From assembly GCA_017429325.1 (NCBI GenBank), contig JAFRPC010000049.1, forward strand, positions 1-63,990: DNA of 63,990 nt. Reading direction: 5' to 3'. How positions within the stretch are numbered: the stretch's first letter is position 1; every line of letters starts with the position of its first letter. Origin of the DNA: Oscillospiraceae bacterium. Lineage in GTDB: Bacteria; Bacillota; Clostridia; Oscillospirales; Oscillospiraceae. Below are positions 52,496 through 60,719 of the stretch, piece after piece. The translations under genes and the position numbers were made by a program. The notes beneath the pieces were generated by a model, which did not search any database, was not told the origin of the DNA, and was given only the letters and a program-made list of their open reading frames with translations.

Positions 52496-53354
52496 ATCCT
52501 GGGCGGCCTCCAAGCGCCGCTTTGAAGCCCGCCTTGCCGCCGTTTACGCCGACGCGAAGCGGGAACCCCAGCTCCGTCTCTTCGAGGCCATGGACTACAG
52601 CCTCCTGGCCGGAGGGAAACGGCTGCGGCCCTTCCTGGTTTATGAATTTTGCCGGGCTTGCGGCGGAAGAGAAGAGGACGCCGACCCCGCTGCCCTGGCA
52701 ATCGAAATGGTCCATACCTACAGCCTGATCCACGACGACCTGCCCGCCATGGACAACGACGACTACCGCCGGGGCAGGCTCACGAACCACAAGGTCTACG
52801 GCGAGGCGATGGCCATCCTGGCGGGCGACGGCCTGCTGACCGACGCTTTCCGGGTCCTGAGCGCCTCCGGCCTGCCGGAGGACCGGGCCGCCGCCTGCGT
52901 TCGCATCCTGGCGGAGAACGCCGGACCCTGGGGCATGGTGGGCGGTCAGGTCCTGGATATGCTCTCGGAGGAACGGGAGCTGACGGAGGAAGAAGTCCTG
53001 GCGATCCAGTCCCGGAAGACCGGCTGCCTGATCCGGGCCGCCTGCCAGCTGGGCGTTGTCTGCGGCGGCGGGACCGACGCCCAGCTTCAGGCCGCGGGCC
53101 GCTACGCCGACGGCGTGGGTCTGGCCTTCCAGATCCGGGACGACGTGCTGGACGTGACCGGCGACGCCGCGAAGCTGGGCAAAGCGGTGGGCATGGACGC
53201 AGATAAAAATACCTTTGTCCGCCTCTACGGCCTTTCCCGCTGCGAGGAGCTTATTCACTCCTATACAGAATCCGCGGTGGAAGCCCTGTCGGAATTCCCG
53301 GAACCGGAGACTCTTGCGGCCCTTGCCAGCTTTTTGGCGGACCGGGACAGATAA
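52479..53354 (+). CDS. ispA: Polyprenyl (farnesyl-type) diphosphate synthase
   Basis: 291 residues from ATG 52479. It condenses isopentenyl diphosphate with allylic diphosphates, giving farnesyl diphosphate for undecaprenyl carriers and quinones. First Asp-rich motif DDLPAMDND preceded by HTYSLIH; second motif FQIRDDVLD; LLAGGKRLRPFL near the N-terminus. The xseA-xseB-ispA order and the following dxs place it in the isoprenoid cluster. Confidence 0.95.
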   Translation: MKTLNESWAASKRRFEARLAAVYADAKREPQLRLFEAMDYSLLAGGKRLRPFLVYEFCRACGGREEDADPAALAIEMVHTYSLIHDDLPAMDNDDYRRGRLTNHKVYGEAMAILAGDGLLTDAFRVLSASGLPEDRAAACVRILAENAGPWGMVGGQVLDMLSEERELTEEEVLAIQSRKTGCLIRAACQLGVVCGGGTDAQLQAAGRYADGVGLAFQIRDDVLDVTGDAAKLGKAVGMDADKNTFVRLYGLSRCEELIHSYTESAVEALSEFPEPETLAALASFLADRDR

Positions 53355-53368
53355 GGAAACACGAAACG

Positions 53369-53396
53369 AGCGCCAGGAAACGGCGCTTGTTTTGTT
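53369..53396 (+). terminator. Terminator after ispA
   Basis: AGCGCC-AGGAAAC-GGCGCT followed by TGTTTTGTTA. The stem is short, so it may be leaky. Confidence 0.6.
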
Positions 53397-53456
53397 ATGC
53401 CCTTACACATAGTCACAATAATGTGAAATTATATGAATTATTAATACTTTTTTAAC

Positions 53457-53485
53457 TTGTATATTTATTTGGAATATGCTATAAT
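53457..53485 (+). promoter_or_regulatory. Promoter of the OLE-like RNA
   Basis: -35 TTGTAT (53457-53462), 17-bp spacer, -10 TATAAT (53480-53485) in an AT-rich island. The predicted transcript starts near 53492. Confidence 0.75.
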
Positions 53486-53491
53486 CTCGTA

Positions 53492-54110
53492 AAGGTGGCG
53501 CTGTATCCTAGTCGGAACCGACGATTACCAGGAAGGGCCTAAAAATCCTTTGAAGGGCATATCGGTGAAGTCCCTGGTGCTTGCTTGTTTCGCCCAGATT
53601 CGGGTGGGTGCTGGGGGTTAAGGTTTCCGGGCGGCCATCAATGGCATGGTGGTTACGACCCAGTTACCGTGGAGACCTGTTTTCGTGCGGCCGCCGCACA
53701 ATCCCGTGGTCAAGGACGGCGTACGGGACAGGAGATGAACCTGCATCGCGGTGCGAAATCGTGCTGTGTGCAGTGTAGCCTGCCTTGCGTGGATACGATG
53801 GGGAAAGAGGAGCCACGCGCACTTACCTGTGGCCACAGGCAAAGGCGATATTCTCTGGAAACCGTACCTGCAAAAGAGGCTAAGAATCGACGGCATCCGG
53901 TGTGGAAAACACCTAGGCAGTCAGCAATGGATATTCGGAGGATTACAGTGCGGACTCAGTGGCAATCGGGTACTGTGTTCAGGCAACGGCACAGCGCAGA
54001 CATGAAAAGGGAACTGCCTGCCCGGCGACGGGCGGTTGTCTGCGGGGAAAGCCAACCCGACCTATGCCGCAAGATTTACTCCGGATATTGCCACCATTTC
54101 ACTTAATCTA
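53492..54110 (+). ncRNA. ole: OLE-like large non-coding RNA (about 610 nt)
   Basis: No convincing protein gene spans this stretch although it has its own promoter; the ORFs in it are short, lack ribosome binding sites and look unlike proteins. OLE RNA is a roughly 610-nt, highly structured RNA of anaerobic and extremophilic Firmicutes. It is encoded directly upstream of its membrane partner OapA within the xseA-xseB-ispA...dxs-tlyA-argR-recN cluster. Length, position and the adjacent oapA all match. Local hairpins are visible, for example GTCG-GAAC-CGAC (53511-53522) and GCCCG-GCGA-CGGGC with a GNRA loop (54020-54033). I could not align it to the OLE covariance model, so the call rests on context, size and structure. 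OLE ribonucleoproteins sit at the membrane and are linked to ethanol, cold and Mg2+ stress in Bacillus halodurans. Confidence 0.82.
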
Positions 54111-54125
54111 TTAGAGGAAGCAGCC

Positions 54126-54755
54126 TTGAGTTCAAAGACTACAAAATCCGTCCATCCGGAAAAAGCCCCCGAACGGCATAAAAAAACTGCCGCCGGGGGA
54201 AAATCCAATTCCAGAGTCCGCTGGCTCATCACCATTTTTTTGCTGGCTCTGGTCATATCCGCAGCCTTTTCCTTTCTGTCCCAGGAGCTGCTCAGCGCGG
54301 CTTCTCTCTTCGGCGCCTTCGTGGTGCTGCTGGCCATCATCGCCCTCGGCGTTTTCTTTGACCTGCTGGGTGTAGCCGTCACGGCGGCGGAGGAGAAGCC
54401 CTTTCACTCCATGGCCTCCCGCAAGGTCCCCGGCGGCGCGGAGGGTATCTGGCTGCTCCGCAACGCCGACAAGGTTTCCTCCATCTGCAACGACGTGGTG
54501 GGGGACATCTGCGGCATCCTCTCCGGCGCGGCGGCGGCGGTCATCGCCCTGGAGGCCTGGACCGGCCTGCACAGCCTGTCCCAGCGTGTGATCCAGCTCC
54601 TGCTCTCGGCCTTGGTGGCAGCGCTGACCATCCTCGGCAAGGCCTTCTGCAAGCAGATCGCCCTGAACAACTCCACCGCCATCGTCCACGGGGCGTCCAA
54701 GGTGGTCTGGCGCTTCAAGCGACTTTTTTCAAGAAAGCTAAAGAGACAAAAATGA
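54126..54755 (+). CDS. oapA: OLE-associated membrane protein OapA
   Basis: 209 residues from TTG 54126, with GAGGAAG 6 nt upstream; longer readings would run into the RNA. A basic N-terminus (about 1-32) suits RNA binding. Four hydrophobic helices follow (about 33-52, 58-77, 135-155, 163-185) with FFDLLGVAVTAAEEKPFHSM and ADKVSSICNDVVGDICGILS between them. A DLLG motif (residues 79-82) recalls the Asp/Gly pair described as functionally important in Bacillus halodurans OapA (from memory). The C-terminus is again very basic (RFKRLFSRKLKRQK). Located between the RNA and dxs, as in known OLE loci; it overlaps dxs by 4 nt. Confidence 0.85.
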   Translation: MSSKTTKSVHPEKAPERHKKTAAGGKSNSRVRWLITIFLLALVISAAFSFLSQELLSAASLFGAFVVLLAIIALGVFFDLLGVAVTAAEEKPFHSMASRKVPGGAEGIWLLRNADKVSSICNDVVGDICGILSGAAAAVIALEAWTGLHSLSQRVIQLLLSALVAALTILGKAFCKQIALNNSTAIVHGASKVVWRFKRLFSRKLKRQK

Positions 54756-56590
54756 ATGATTCCTACGAATTCCCGAGCCCCGAGGCGCTCAAGCGCCTGG
54801 CTCCAGAGGCCTTACAGGCGCTCTGCGGGCAGATACGGGCGTTTTTAATCGAATCCGTCTCCCGGACCGGGGGGCATCTGGCCTCGAATCTCGGCGTTGT
54901 GGAGCTGACGGTGGCGATCCACCGGGTCTACGACACGTCGAGGGACCGGCTGGTCTTTGACGTGGGCCATCAGTCCTACGTCCACAAGCTGCTGACAGGC
55001 CGGGCGGAACAGTTCCCCAGCCTGCGGAAGTTAGACGGGCTGGCGGGCTTTCCCAAGCCCTCCGAGAGCGTCCACGACGCCTTTGTGGCCGGGCACGCCT
55101 CCAACTCCGTCTCCGTGGCCTTGGGAATGGCCCGGGCAAGGACCCTGGCAGGGGAGGACTACGACGTGGTCGCCCTGATGGGGGACGGCGCCCTCACGGG
55201 CGGCCTGGCCTACGAGGGCCTCAGCGACGCGGGCTCCAGCGGCGAGCCCCTGGTGGTCATCCTCAACGACAACGGCATGTCCATCGCCCAGAATGTGGGC
55301 GGTATGGCAAAGCACCTGTCCAACATCCGCACGAAACCCAGCTACTTCCAAATCAAAAAAGCCTGGCAGACCGCCACCAAGGGCAGCGCCCTGGGCAGGA
55401 CCCTCTATCGGGGCGTCCACCACATCAAGGAGGGGCTCAAGAAGCGGCTGATCAGCTCCAACACCTTCAACGACATGGGCTTTGAGTACTTCGGCCCCGT
55501 GGACGGCCACGACCTGGAGAAGCTTACCTGGGTGCTGAAACAGGCCCGAGAGCTCCGCAAGCCCGTGGTGGTCCATGTCATCACGAAGAAGGGCTGCGGC
55601 TACAAGCCCGCCGAGGCGAACCCCGACCTCTTCCACGGCGTCGGGCCCTTCGACCCCGCCCTTGGGGTCCAGAAGAGCCATAAACAGACTTTCTCCGACA
55701 GCTTTGGGCAGGCCCTGTGCCGACTTGCCGAACAGGACCGCCGCATCTGCGCGGTGACTGCCGCGATGAAGAACGGCACCGGGCTGGAGGGCTTTGCGGA
55801 AGCCTTCCCGGAGCGCTTCTTCGACGTGGGCATCGCCGAGGGCCACGCAGTCTCTATGGCCGCGGGCCTCGCGAAACAGGGGATGCTCCCGGTGGTGGCG
55901 GTCTATTCCACTTTCCTCCAGCGCGGCTTTGACATGCTGATCCACGACACGGCCATTTTGGGCCTGCATGTGGTCTTCGCCGTGGACCGGGCCGGGCTCG
56001 TGGGCGCCGACGGGGAGACCCACCACGGTGTCTTCGATGTGGGTTATCTGCGGCTGGTGCCCGGAATGCAAATCTTAGCGCCTGCCAACCAGCAGGAACT
56101 GAAGCAGATGCTGGAACAGGCGTTATTCAAAATGAACGGCCCCGTGGCCGTCCGCTACCCCAGGGGCGGCGACGGCGCCTGGACCGAGGCCCCCGCCTCC
56201 GCGGTCCTTCGCAGCGGGACGGATATTACCCTCTGCGGCTATGGGACCACGGTCAACAGCCTGCTCCGGGCAGCGGAGCTGCTGGCAGAACAAGGCGTCC
56301 ACGCCGAGCTTGTCCAGCTCCGGCAGCTCGCCCCCATTTCCCCGGATTGGAAGGCCTCCGTCCGCAAGACCGGCGCCCTGCTGCTGGTGGAGGAATGTCC
56401 CGCCCACGCCGGGATCTATGACGCCCTGGCCGCGGAGCTTGCCGCCGAACCGGCGCTTGGTTCCGTCCGCCTGCGGGGCCTGGACCTGGGCACCGGCTTC
56501 ATCCAGCACGGCCCCGTGGAAGCCCTGCTTTCCAGAGCCGGTTTAGATGCAGAAGGCATCGCCGCGTCCGCACTCGCCCTGCTCCGGTAG
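54752..56590 (+). CDS. dxs: 1-deoxy-D-xylulose-5-phosphate synthase
   Basis: 612 residues. Thiamine-diphosphate enzyme that joins pyruvate and glyceraldehyde-3-phosphate, the first step of the MEP isoprenoid pathway. GHASNSVSVALGMA and the TPP motif GDGALTGGLAYEGL are present, then VFAVDRAGLVGADGETHHGV in the pyrimidine domain and PVAVRYPRGG in the C-terminal part. It supplies precursors for IspA, encoded upstream. Confidence 0.97.
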   Translation: MNDSYEFPSPEALKRLAPEALQALCGQIRAFLIESVSRTGGHLASNLGVVELTVAIHRVYDTSRDRLVFDVGHQSYVHKLLTGRAEQFPSLRKLDGLAGFPKPSESVHDAFVAGHASNSVSVALGMARARTLAGEDYDVVALMGDGALTGGLAYEGLSDAGSSGEPLVVILNDNGMSIAQNVGGMAKHLSNIRTKPSYFQIKKAWQTATKGSALGRTLYRGVHHIKEGLKKRLISSNTFNDMGFEYFGPVDGHDLEKLTWVLKQARELRKPVVVHVITKKGCGYKPAEANPDLFHGVGPFDPALGVQKSHKQTFSDSFGQALCRLAEQDRRICAVTAAMKNGTGLEGFAEAFPERFFDVGIAEGHAVSMAAGLAKQGMLPVVAVYSTFLQRGFDMLIHDTAILGLHVVFAVDRAGLVGADGETHHGVFDVGYLRLVPGMQILAPANQQELKQMLEQALFKMNGPVAVRYPRGGDGAWTEAPASAVLRSGTDITLCGYGTTVNSLLRAAELLAEQGVHAELVQLRQLAPISPDWKASVRKTGALLLVEECPAHAGIYDALAAELAAEPALGSVRLRGLDLGTGFIQHGPVEALLSRAGLDAEGIAASALALLR

Positions 56591-56685
56591 CGGCGCACAG
56601 TGTGCGCCACGGCATCCCCCCCGGTAGCGGCGCACAGTGTGCGCCACGGCATCCCCCCCGGTAGCGGCGCACAGTGTGCGCCACG
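56586..56685 (+). repeat. Tandem array of family B palindromic repeats (period 37 bp, 2.7 copies)
   Basis: GGTAGCGGCGCACAGTGTGC-GCCACGG-CATCCCCCCC starts at 56586, 56623 and 56660 without mismatch. It overlaps the dxs stop, so the array may have grown from a single element there. A single copy lies at 39161-39187. Confidence 0.95.
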
Positions 56686-56710
56686 ATAAACCCTATCATT
56701 GGAGACCAGC

Positions 56711-57523
56711 ATGAAAAACAAAGAACGCTTAGACCTTTTCCTGACCGAACACGGCTATGCCGAGACCCGCTCCAAGGCCCAGGCGCTGATCATGGCGGGC
56801 CTGGTCTACGTGGACGGGCAGAAAGCCGACAAGCCCGGCTTTGCCGTGGAGGCCTCCCAGAGCGTGGAAGTCCGGGGGACTGCCTGCCCCTATGTCAGCC
56901 GCGGCGGGCTCAAGCTGGAAAAGGCCCTGCGGGAGTTCGGCGTGGACCCTAAGGGCTATGTCTGCTCCGATTCCGGCGCCTCCACCGGCGGCTTCACGGA
57001 CTGCCTGCTCCAGCAGGGGGCCGCGAAGGTCTACGCCATCGACGTGGGCTACGGCCAGCTGGCCTGGAAGCTCCGCAGCGACGAGCGAGTGGTCTGCATG
57101 GAGCGCACCAATATCCGCAATCTCACCCCCCAGGACTTAGGGGAGGCCCTGGACCTGTCGGTCATCGACGTTTCCTTTATCTCCCTGAAGCTGGTCCTGC
57201 CGGTCATCTATACCTTGCTCAAGCCTGAGGGCCAGGTCCTCTGTCTGATCAAGCCCCAGTTCGAGGCCGGGAAGGACAAGGTGGGGAAGAAGGGCGTAGT
57301 CCGGGACCCCGCGGTGCATCGGGAGGTCTTAGAGGCCTTCCTGGAGACCGCCGCCGCCTGCGGCTTCACCCTGCTGCACCTGACTTTTTCCCCCGTAAAA
57401 GGCCCGGAGGGCAATATCGAATTTTTGGGACATCTGTCCAAGGCGCCCGCGCCCCCCTTTGAGCCTGACTGTGAATTCATCGTCCGGCAGGCCCACGAAT
57501 CCCTTGATCATCCTGTCTCATAG
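56711..57523 (+). CDS. tlyA: TlyA-family rRNA 2'-O-methyltransferase
   Basis: 270 residues from ATG 56711 (GGAGACC upstream). The S4 RNA-binding domain (about 1-65, RLDLFLTEHGYAETRSKAQA) and CPYVSRGGLKLEKAL are followed by the FtsJ-like methyltransferase with SAM motif DSGASTGGFTDCLLQ and VIDVSFISLKLVLP. Members methylate ribose of cytidines in 16S/23S rRNA and affect capreomycin sensitivity. Fixed neighbour of dxs and recN in Firmicutes. Confidence 0.95.
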   Translation: MKNKERLDLFLTEHGYAETRSKAQALIMAGLVYVDGQKADKPGFAVEASQSVEVRGTACPYVSRGGLKLEKALREFGVDPKGYVCSDSGASTGGFTDCLLQQGAAKVYAIDVGYGQLAWKLRSDERVVCMERTNIRNLTPQDLGEALDLSVIDVSFISLKLVLPVIYTLLKPEGQVLCLIKPQFEAGKDKVGKKGVVRDPAVHREVLEAFLETAAACGFTLLHLTFSPVKGPEGNIEFLGHLSKAPAPPFEPDCEFIVRQAHESLDHPVS

Positions 57524-57537
57524 AAAAGGAATTTTGT

Positions 57538-58398
57538 ATGAAAAGAGTCGTCATGACCCCCAACCCCTACCGGGACCGGGATTTCTCCTGCGTCCGGGAG
57601 GCGGTCCGCATCCTGGAAGCCTCCGGCGTGGAGGTCAAGGTCTGTCTGGCCTTCGAGGTGGACAGCAGCTTTGCGCTTCCCTCCAACGTCCCCCTGCACA
57701 ACCTCCAGGAGGAGCTTCGGAGCGCCGAGGCCCTGATCTGCTTCGGCGGCGACGGGACCATCCTCCATGCCTCGAAAATCGCCATGCGCCGGAATCTGCC
57801 CATCTTAGGCGTCAACATTGGCACCGTGGGCTTTATGGCCGAGCTGGAATCCGGGGAAATGGAGCTGCTCGCCCGGCTCGCAACGGAGGATTATCGGGTG
57901 GAGGAGCGCATGACCCTCTTTGTCCGCCTGCTCCATGAGGGGCGGGTCATCTATCGGGACCTGGCCCTGAACGACGCCGTTGTCACCAAGGGCGCCGTGG
58001 CCCGGGTCATCCAGACCGCCGTCCTGCTGGACGGGGTAGAGGCGATGAACTTCTCCGGCGACGGGGTGATCGCCGCCACGCCCACCGGCTCCACGGCCTA
58101 TTCCATGTCGGCGGGCGGCCCCATTGTGGAGCCCCACGCGGACAACATCCTTCTGACCCCCATCTGCGCCCACAATCTCCAGCCCAGGAGCCTCATCGCC
58201 GCTCCCAACCGGCGGGTGGAGATCCAGGTAGGCCGCATCAACCACCGCAACGCCTTCCTCTCGGTGGACGGCGGGAAGGCCATGCGGGTCTACGGCGGGG
58301 ACCGCATCCTGATCGAAGAGGGCTATCAGAAAATCAAACTGCTCAAATTGAAGGACACGACCTTCTTTGATATTGTCAAGTCGAAACTCAACCACTAA
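57538..58398 (+). CDS. nadK: NAD kinase
   Basis: 286 residues. Phosphorylates NAD to NADP. GGDGTILHASKIA (catalytic Asp), NLPILGVNIGTVGFMAELE, FSGDGVIAATPTGSTAYSMS and ILLTPICAHNL are family markers. Sits between tlyA and argR, 15 nt and 23 nt from its neighbours, as in other clostridia. Confidence 0.97.
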   Translation: MKRVVMTPNPYRDRDFSCVREAVRILEASGVEVKVCLAFEVDSSFALPSNVPLHNLQEELRSAEALICFGGDGTILHASKIAMRRNLPILGVNIGTVGFMAELESGEMELLARLATEDYRVEERMTLFVRLLHEGRVIYRDLALNDAVVTKGAVARVIQTAVLLDGVEAMNFSGDGVIAATPTGSTAYSMSAGGPIVEPHADNILLTPICAHNLQPRSLIAAPNRRVEIQVGRINHRNAFLSVDGGKAMRVYGGDRILIEEGYQKIKLLKLKDTTFFDIVKSKLNH

Positions 58399-58421
58399 GA
58401 TTGAAGAATGTGAGGGAACCC

Positions 58422-58874
58422 ATGAAATCTCAGAGACAAACCAAGATCCTGGAAATCATTGCCTCCAAGGACATTGAGACCCAGGAGCAGCTCTTAGAGG
58501 AGCTGCGCCAGGCCGGCTTCCGCAGCACCCAGGCCACCATCTCCCGCGACATCAAGGAGCTTCGCATCCTGAAGGACCTGACTGCCATGGGGACCTACCG
58601 ATATTCCATTGGCACGAAGGAGACCTCCGGGGCCTTCTCCTCCCGGCTGAACACCATCTTCAAAGAGAGTGTCATCAGCTATGACTATGTGGATTTTGTC
58701 GTCATTGTCAAGACCCTCCCCAGCCTGGCCCCCGCGGCAGGCCGCGCCATCGACGCGATGAACATGTCCGTCGTGGTGGGCACCGTGGCCGGCGACGACA
58801 CCCTGGTCATCTTCATGCGAGACGTGCAGGCCGCCATCGGCTTCTGCCTGGAAATCAAAAAGCTTCTTGATTAG
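58422..58874 (+). CDS. argR: Arginine repressor ArgR/AhrC
   Basis: 150 residues from ATG 58422 (TGAGGG upstream; the in-frame TTG 58401 is less likely). The N-terminal winged helix (RQTKILEIIASKDIETQEQL, STQATISRDIKELRI) binds ARG boxes; the C-terminal hexamerisation/arginine-binding core contains AAGRAIDAMN and GTVAGDDTLVIFMR. Position before recN is conserved. Confidence 0.97.
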   Translation: MKSQRQTKILEIIASKDIETQEQLLEELRQAGFRSTQATISRDIKELRILKDLTAMGTYRYSIGTKETSGAFSSRLNTIFKESVISYDYVDFVVIVKTLPSLAPAAGRAIDAMNMSVVVGTVAGDDTLVIFMRDVQAAIGFCLEIKKLLD

Positions 58875-58884
58875 AGTACCTTAT

Positions 58885-58941
58885 AGCCTTCCCCCTCGGG
58901 GGAAGGTGCCCCAGTGCGCACACTGGGGCGGATGAGGGGCG
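58885..58941 (+). repeat. Dispersed palindromic repeat, family A, copy 2
   Basis: Nearly the same as 32566-32620: AGCCTTCCCCCTCGGGGGAA, GGTGCCCCAGTGCGCACACT, GGGGCGGATGAGGGGC. Confidence 0.9.
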
Positions 58942-58963
58942 TATGAATCCCGCCTCCTTACGA

Positions 58964-59030
58964 AGCCTTCCCCCTCGGGGGAAGGCGGCATCGGGCGTCT
59001 CACGGAAGCCCGATGACGGATGAGGGGCGT
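58964..59030 (+). repeat. Dispersed palindromic repeat, family A variant, copy 3
   Basis: Shares AGCCTTCCCCCTCGGGGGAA and the GGATGAGGGGCGTA end with copy 2. The middle palindrome is replaced by GGCATCGGGCGTCTCACGGA-AGCCCGATG, so the element has a variable centre and constant ends. Confidence 0.88.
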
Positions 59031-59062
59031 AAGACGAAGAAACGCGCAGGAGGACAGGCCGC

Positions 59063-60712
59063 ATGTTATCGCTTCTGCATATCGAGAACATCGCCGTCAT
59101 CGAGCAGGCGGACATCCGCTTTGAGCGCGGCTTCAACGTCCTGTCCGGCGAGACCGGCGCGGGCAAATCCATTGTGATCGACGCCATCTCCGCCATCTTG
59201 GGCGAACGCGCCTACCGGGAGATGATCCGCACCGGCGCCGAAAAGGCCTTTGTCTCCGCCGTCTTCGACGGAGTACCGGCCCTGGACTGGTTCGAGACCT
59301 ACCACGTCCCCTTCGACGAGGAGCTGCTCATCCAGCGGGAAATTTTTCTGGACGGGCGGAACCTCTGCAAGGTCAACGGTCAGGGCGTCACCGTGAGCCA
59401 GCTCCGGAGCTTAGGCCGCCGCCTGATGACCATCCACGGCCAGCATGATTCCCAGCAGCTCTTCGACGAGGAGACCCACCTGGCCCTGCTGGACGCCTTC
59501 GCCGGGGACGAGACCCAGCGGCAGACCTATGCCGCCGCCTGGGAAAAGGTCCGCGCCTGCCGGGCGGAGCTGGAACGGCTCAGCTTAGACGAGGGCGAGA
59601 AGGCCCGCCGTCAGGAGATGCTCCAGCACCAGATCCGGGAGCTGGAACGAGCGGAGCTCCACCCAGGGGAAGACGAGGCCCTGGAGCAGCGGATGAAGCT
59701 GCTGACCAACGCCGAAAAGCTCTCCGGCGCGGTGAACGAGGCCGTGCTTGCCCTCTACGGCGACGAGGACCGGCAGGGCGCGGCGGAGCTCTTGGAGGAA
59801 GCCGTGGACCGGCTGGAAAGCTGTCTGCGCTGCGATGAAGGCCTCCAGCCCCTCTGCGAGAGGCTGCGGGAGCTGGGCTATGGGCTGACGGACGCGGGGG
59901 AGAGCCTGCGGGACTACCGCGAGAACCTCAGCGATTCCGAGGAAGAGCTGGACGCCATCGGCGCCCGGCTGGACCTGCTCCACAAGCTGAAGCGGAAATA
60001 CGGGGCGAGCTGCGAGGAGATGCTGGCCTTCCTGGCCCGAGCCAAGGATGCCCTGGACGAGATCCTCTTCGCCGACGAAAAGCTGAAGCAGGCGGAAAAG
60101 GCCCTGACTGCCGCGGAGACCCAGGCGAACAAGCTGGCGCTGGCGCTGCGGGCCCTGCGCAAAAGCGCCGCCCGCAGCTTAGAGATACATATCTGTGAGG
60201 AGCTATCCGCCCTGAATATGCCGAAGGTCCGCTTTGTCTGCGAGTTTACAGAGGCGCCCCTGGGGCCGGACGGGCTGGACAGCCTGCGCTTCCTGATGTC
60301 TGCCAACGTGGGGGAGGCGCTGAAGCCCCTGTCCAGGGTGGCCTCCGGCGGCGAGCTGGCCCGCATCATGCTGGCGATGAAGAACGTGATGGCGGAGCAT
60401 GAGACCGTCTCCACGTTGATTTTTGACGAGGTGGACGCGGGCGTCTCGGGGCGGGCCGCCCAGAAGGTGGCCGAAAAGCTCCGCAGCGTCGCCCAGGGCC
60501 GTCAGGTCCTCTGCGTCACCCATCTGCCCCAGCTTGCGGCGCTGGCCGAACACCACCTGCTGATCTCCAAGTCCGAGCGGCAGGGGAGGACCTATACCGA
60601 GGTCACGGTCCTGGACCGTCCGGGCCGCATCGACGAGCTGGCCCGCATGATCGGCGGAACGGAGATCACCGAAACCACCCGCAAGAGTGCCGCAGAAATG
60701 TTAGGAGGATAA
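59063..60712 (+). CDS. recN: DNA repair protein RecN
   Basis: 549 residues; AGGAGGACAGG before ATG 59063. SMC-like ATPase recruited early to double-strand breaks. Walker A SGETGAGKSIVIDAISAILG, long central coiled coil, signature ASGGELARIMLAMK and Walker B TLIFDEVDAGVSG with CVTHLPQLAALA at the end. Normal length. Confidence 0.97.
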   Translation: MLSLLHIENIAVIEQADIRFERGFNVLSGETGAGKSIVIDAISAILGERAYREMIRTGAEKAFVSAVFDGVPALDWFETYHVPFDEELLIQREIFLDGRNLCKVNGQGVTVSQLRSLGRRLMTIHGQHDSQQLFDEETHLALLDAFAGDETQRQTYAAAWEKVRACRAELERLSLDEGEKARRQEMLQHQIRELERAELHPGEDEALEQRMKLLTNAEKLSGAVNEAVLALYGDEDRQGAAELLEEAVDRLESCLRCDEGLQPLCERLRELGYGLTDAGESLRDYRENLSDSEEELDAIGARLDLLHKLKRKYGASCEEMLAFLARAKDALDEILFADEKLKQAEKALTAAETQANKLALALRALRKSAARSLEIHICEELSALNMPKVRFVCEFTEAPLGPDGLDSLRFLMSANVGEALKPLSRVASGGELARIMLAMKNVMAEHETVSTLIFDEVDAGVSGRAAQKVAEKLRSVAQGRQVLCVTHLPQLAALAEHHLLISKSERQGRTYTEVTVLDRPGRIDELARMIGGTEITETTRKSAAEMLGG

Positions 60713-60719
60713 TGGAATC

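Noticed and set aside
53581-54106. Short plus-strand ORFs between ispA and oapA
   Set aside because: Overlapping frames, no ribosome binding sites, composition unlike proteins, and the stretch fits a structured RNA.
58855-59196. 113-codon minus-strand ORF across the argR-recN gap
   Set aside because: Consists of repeat DNA plus antisense recN; no initiation signal.
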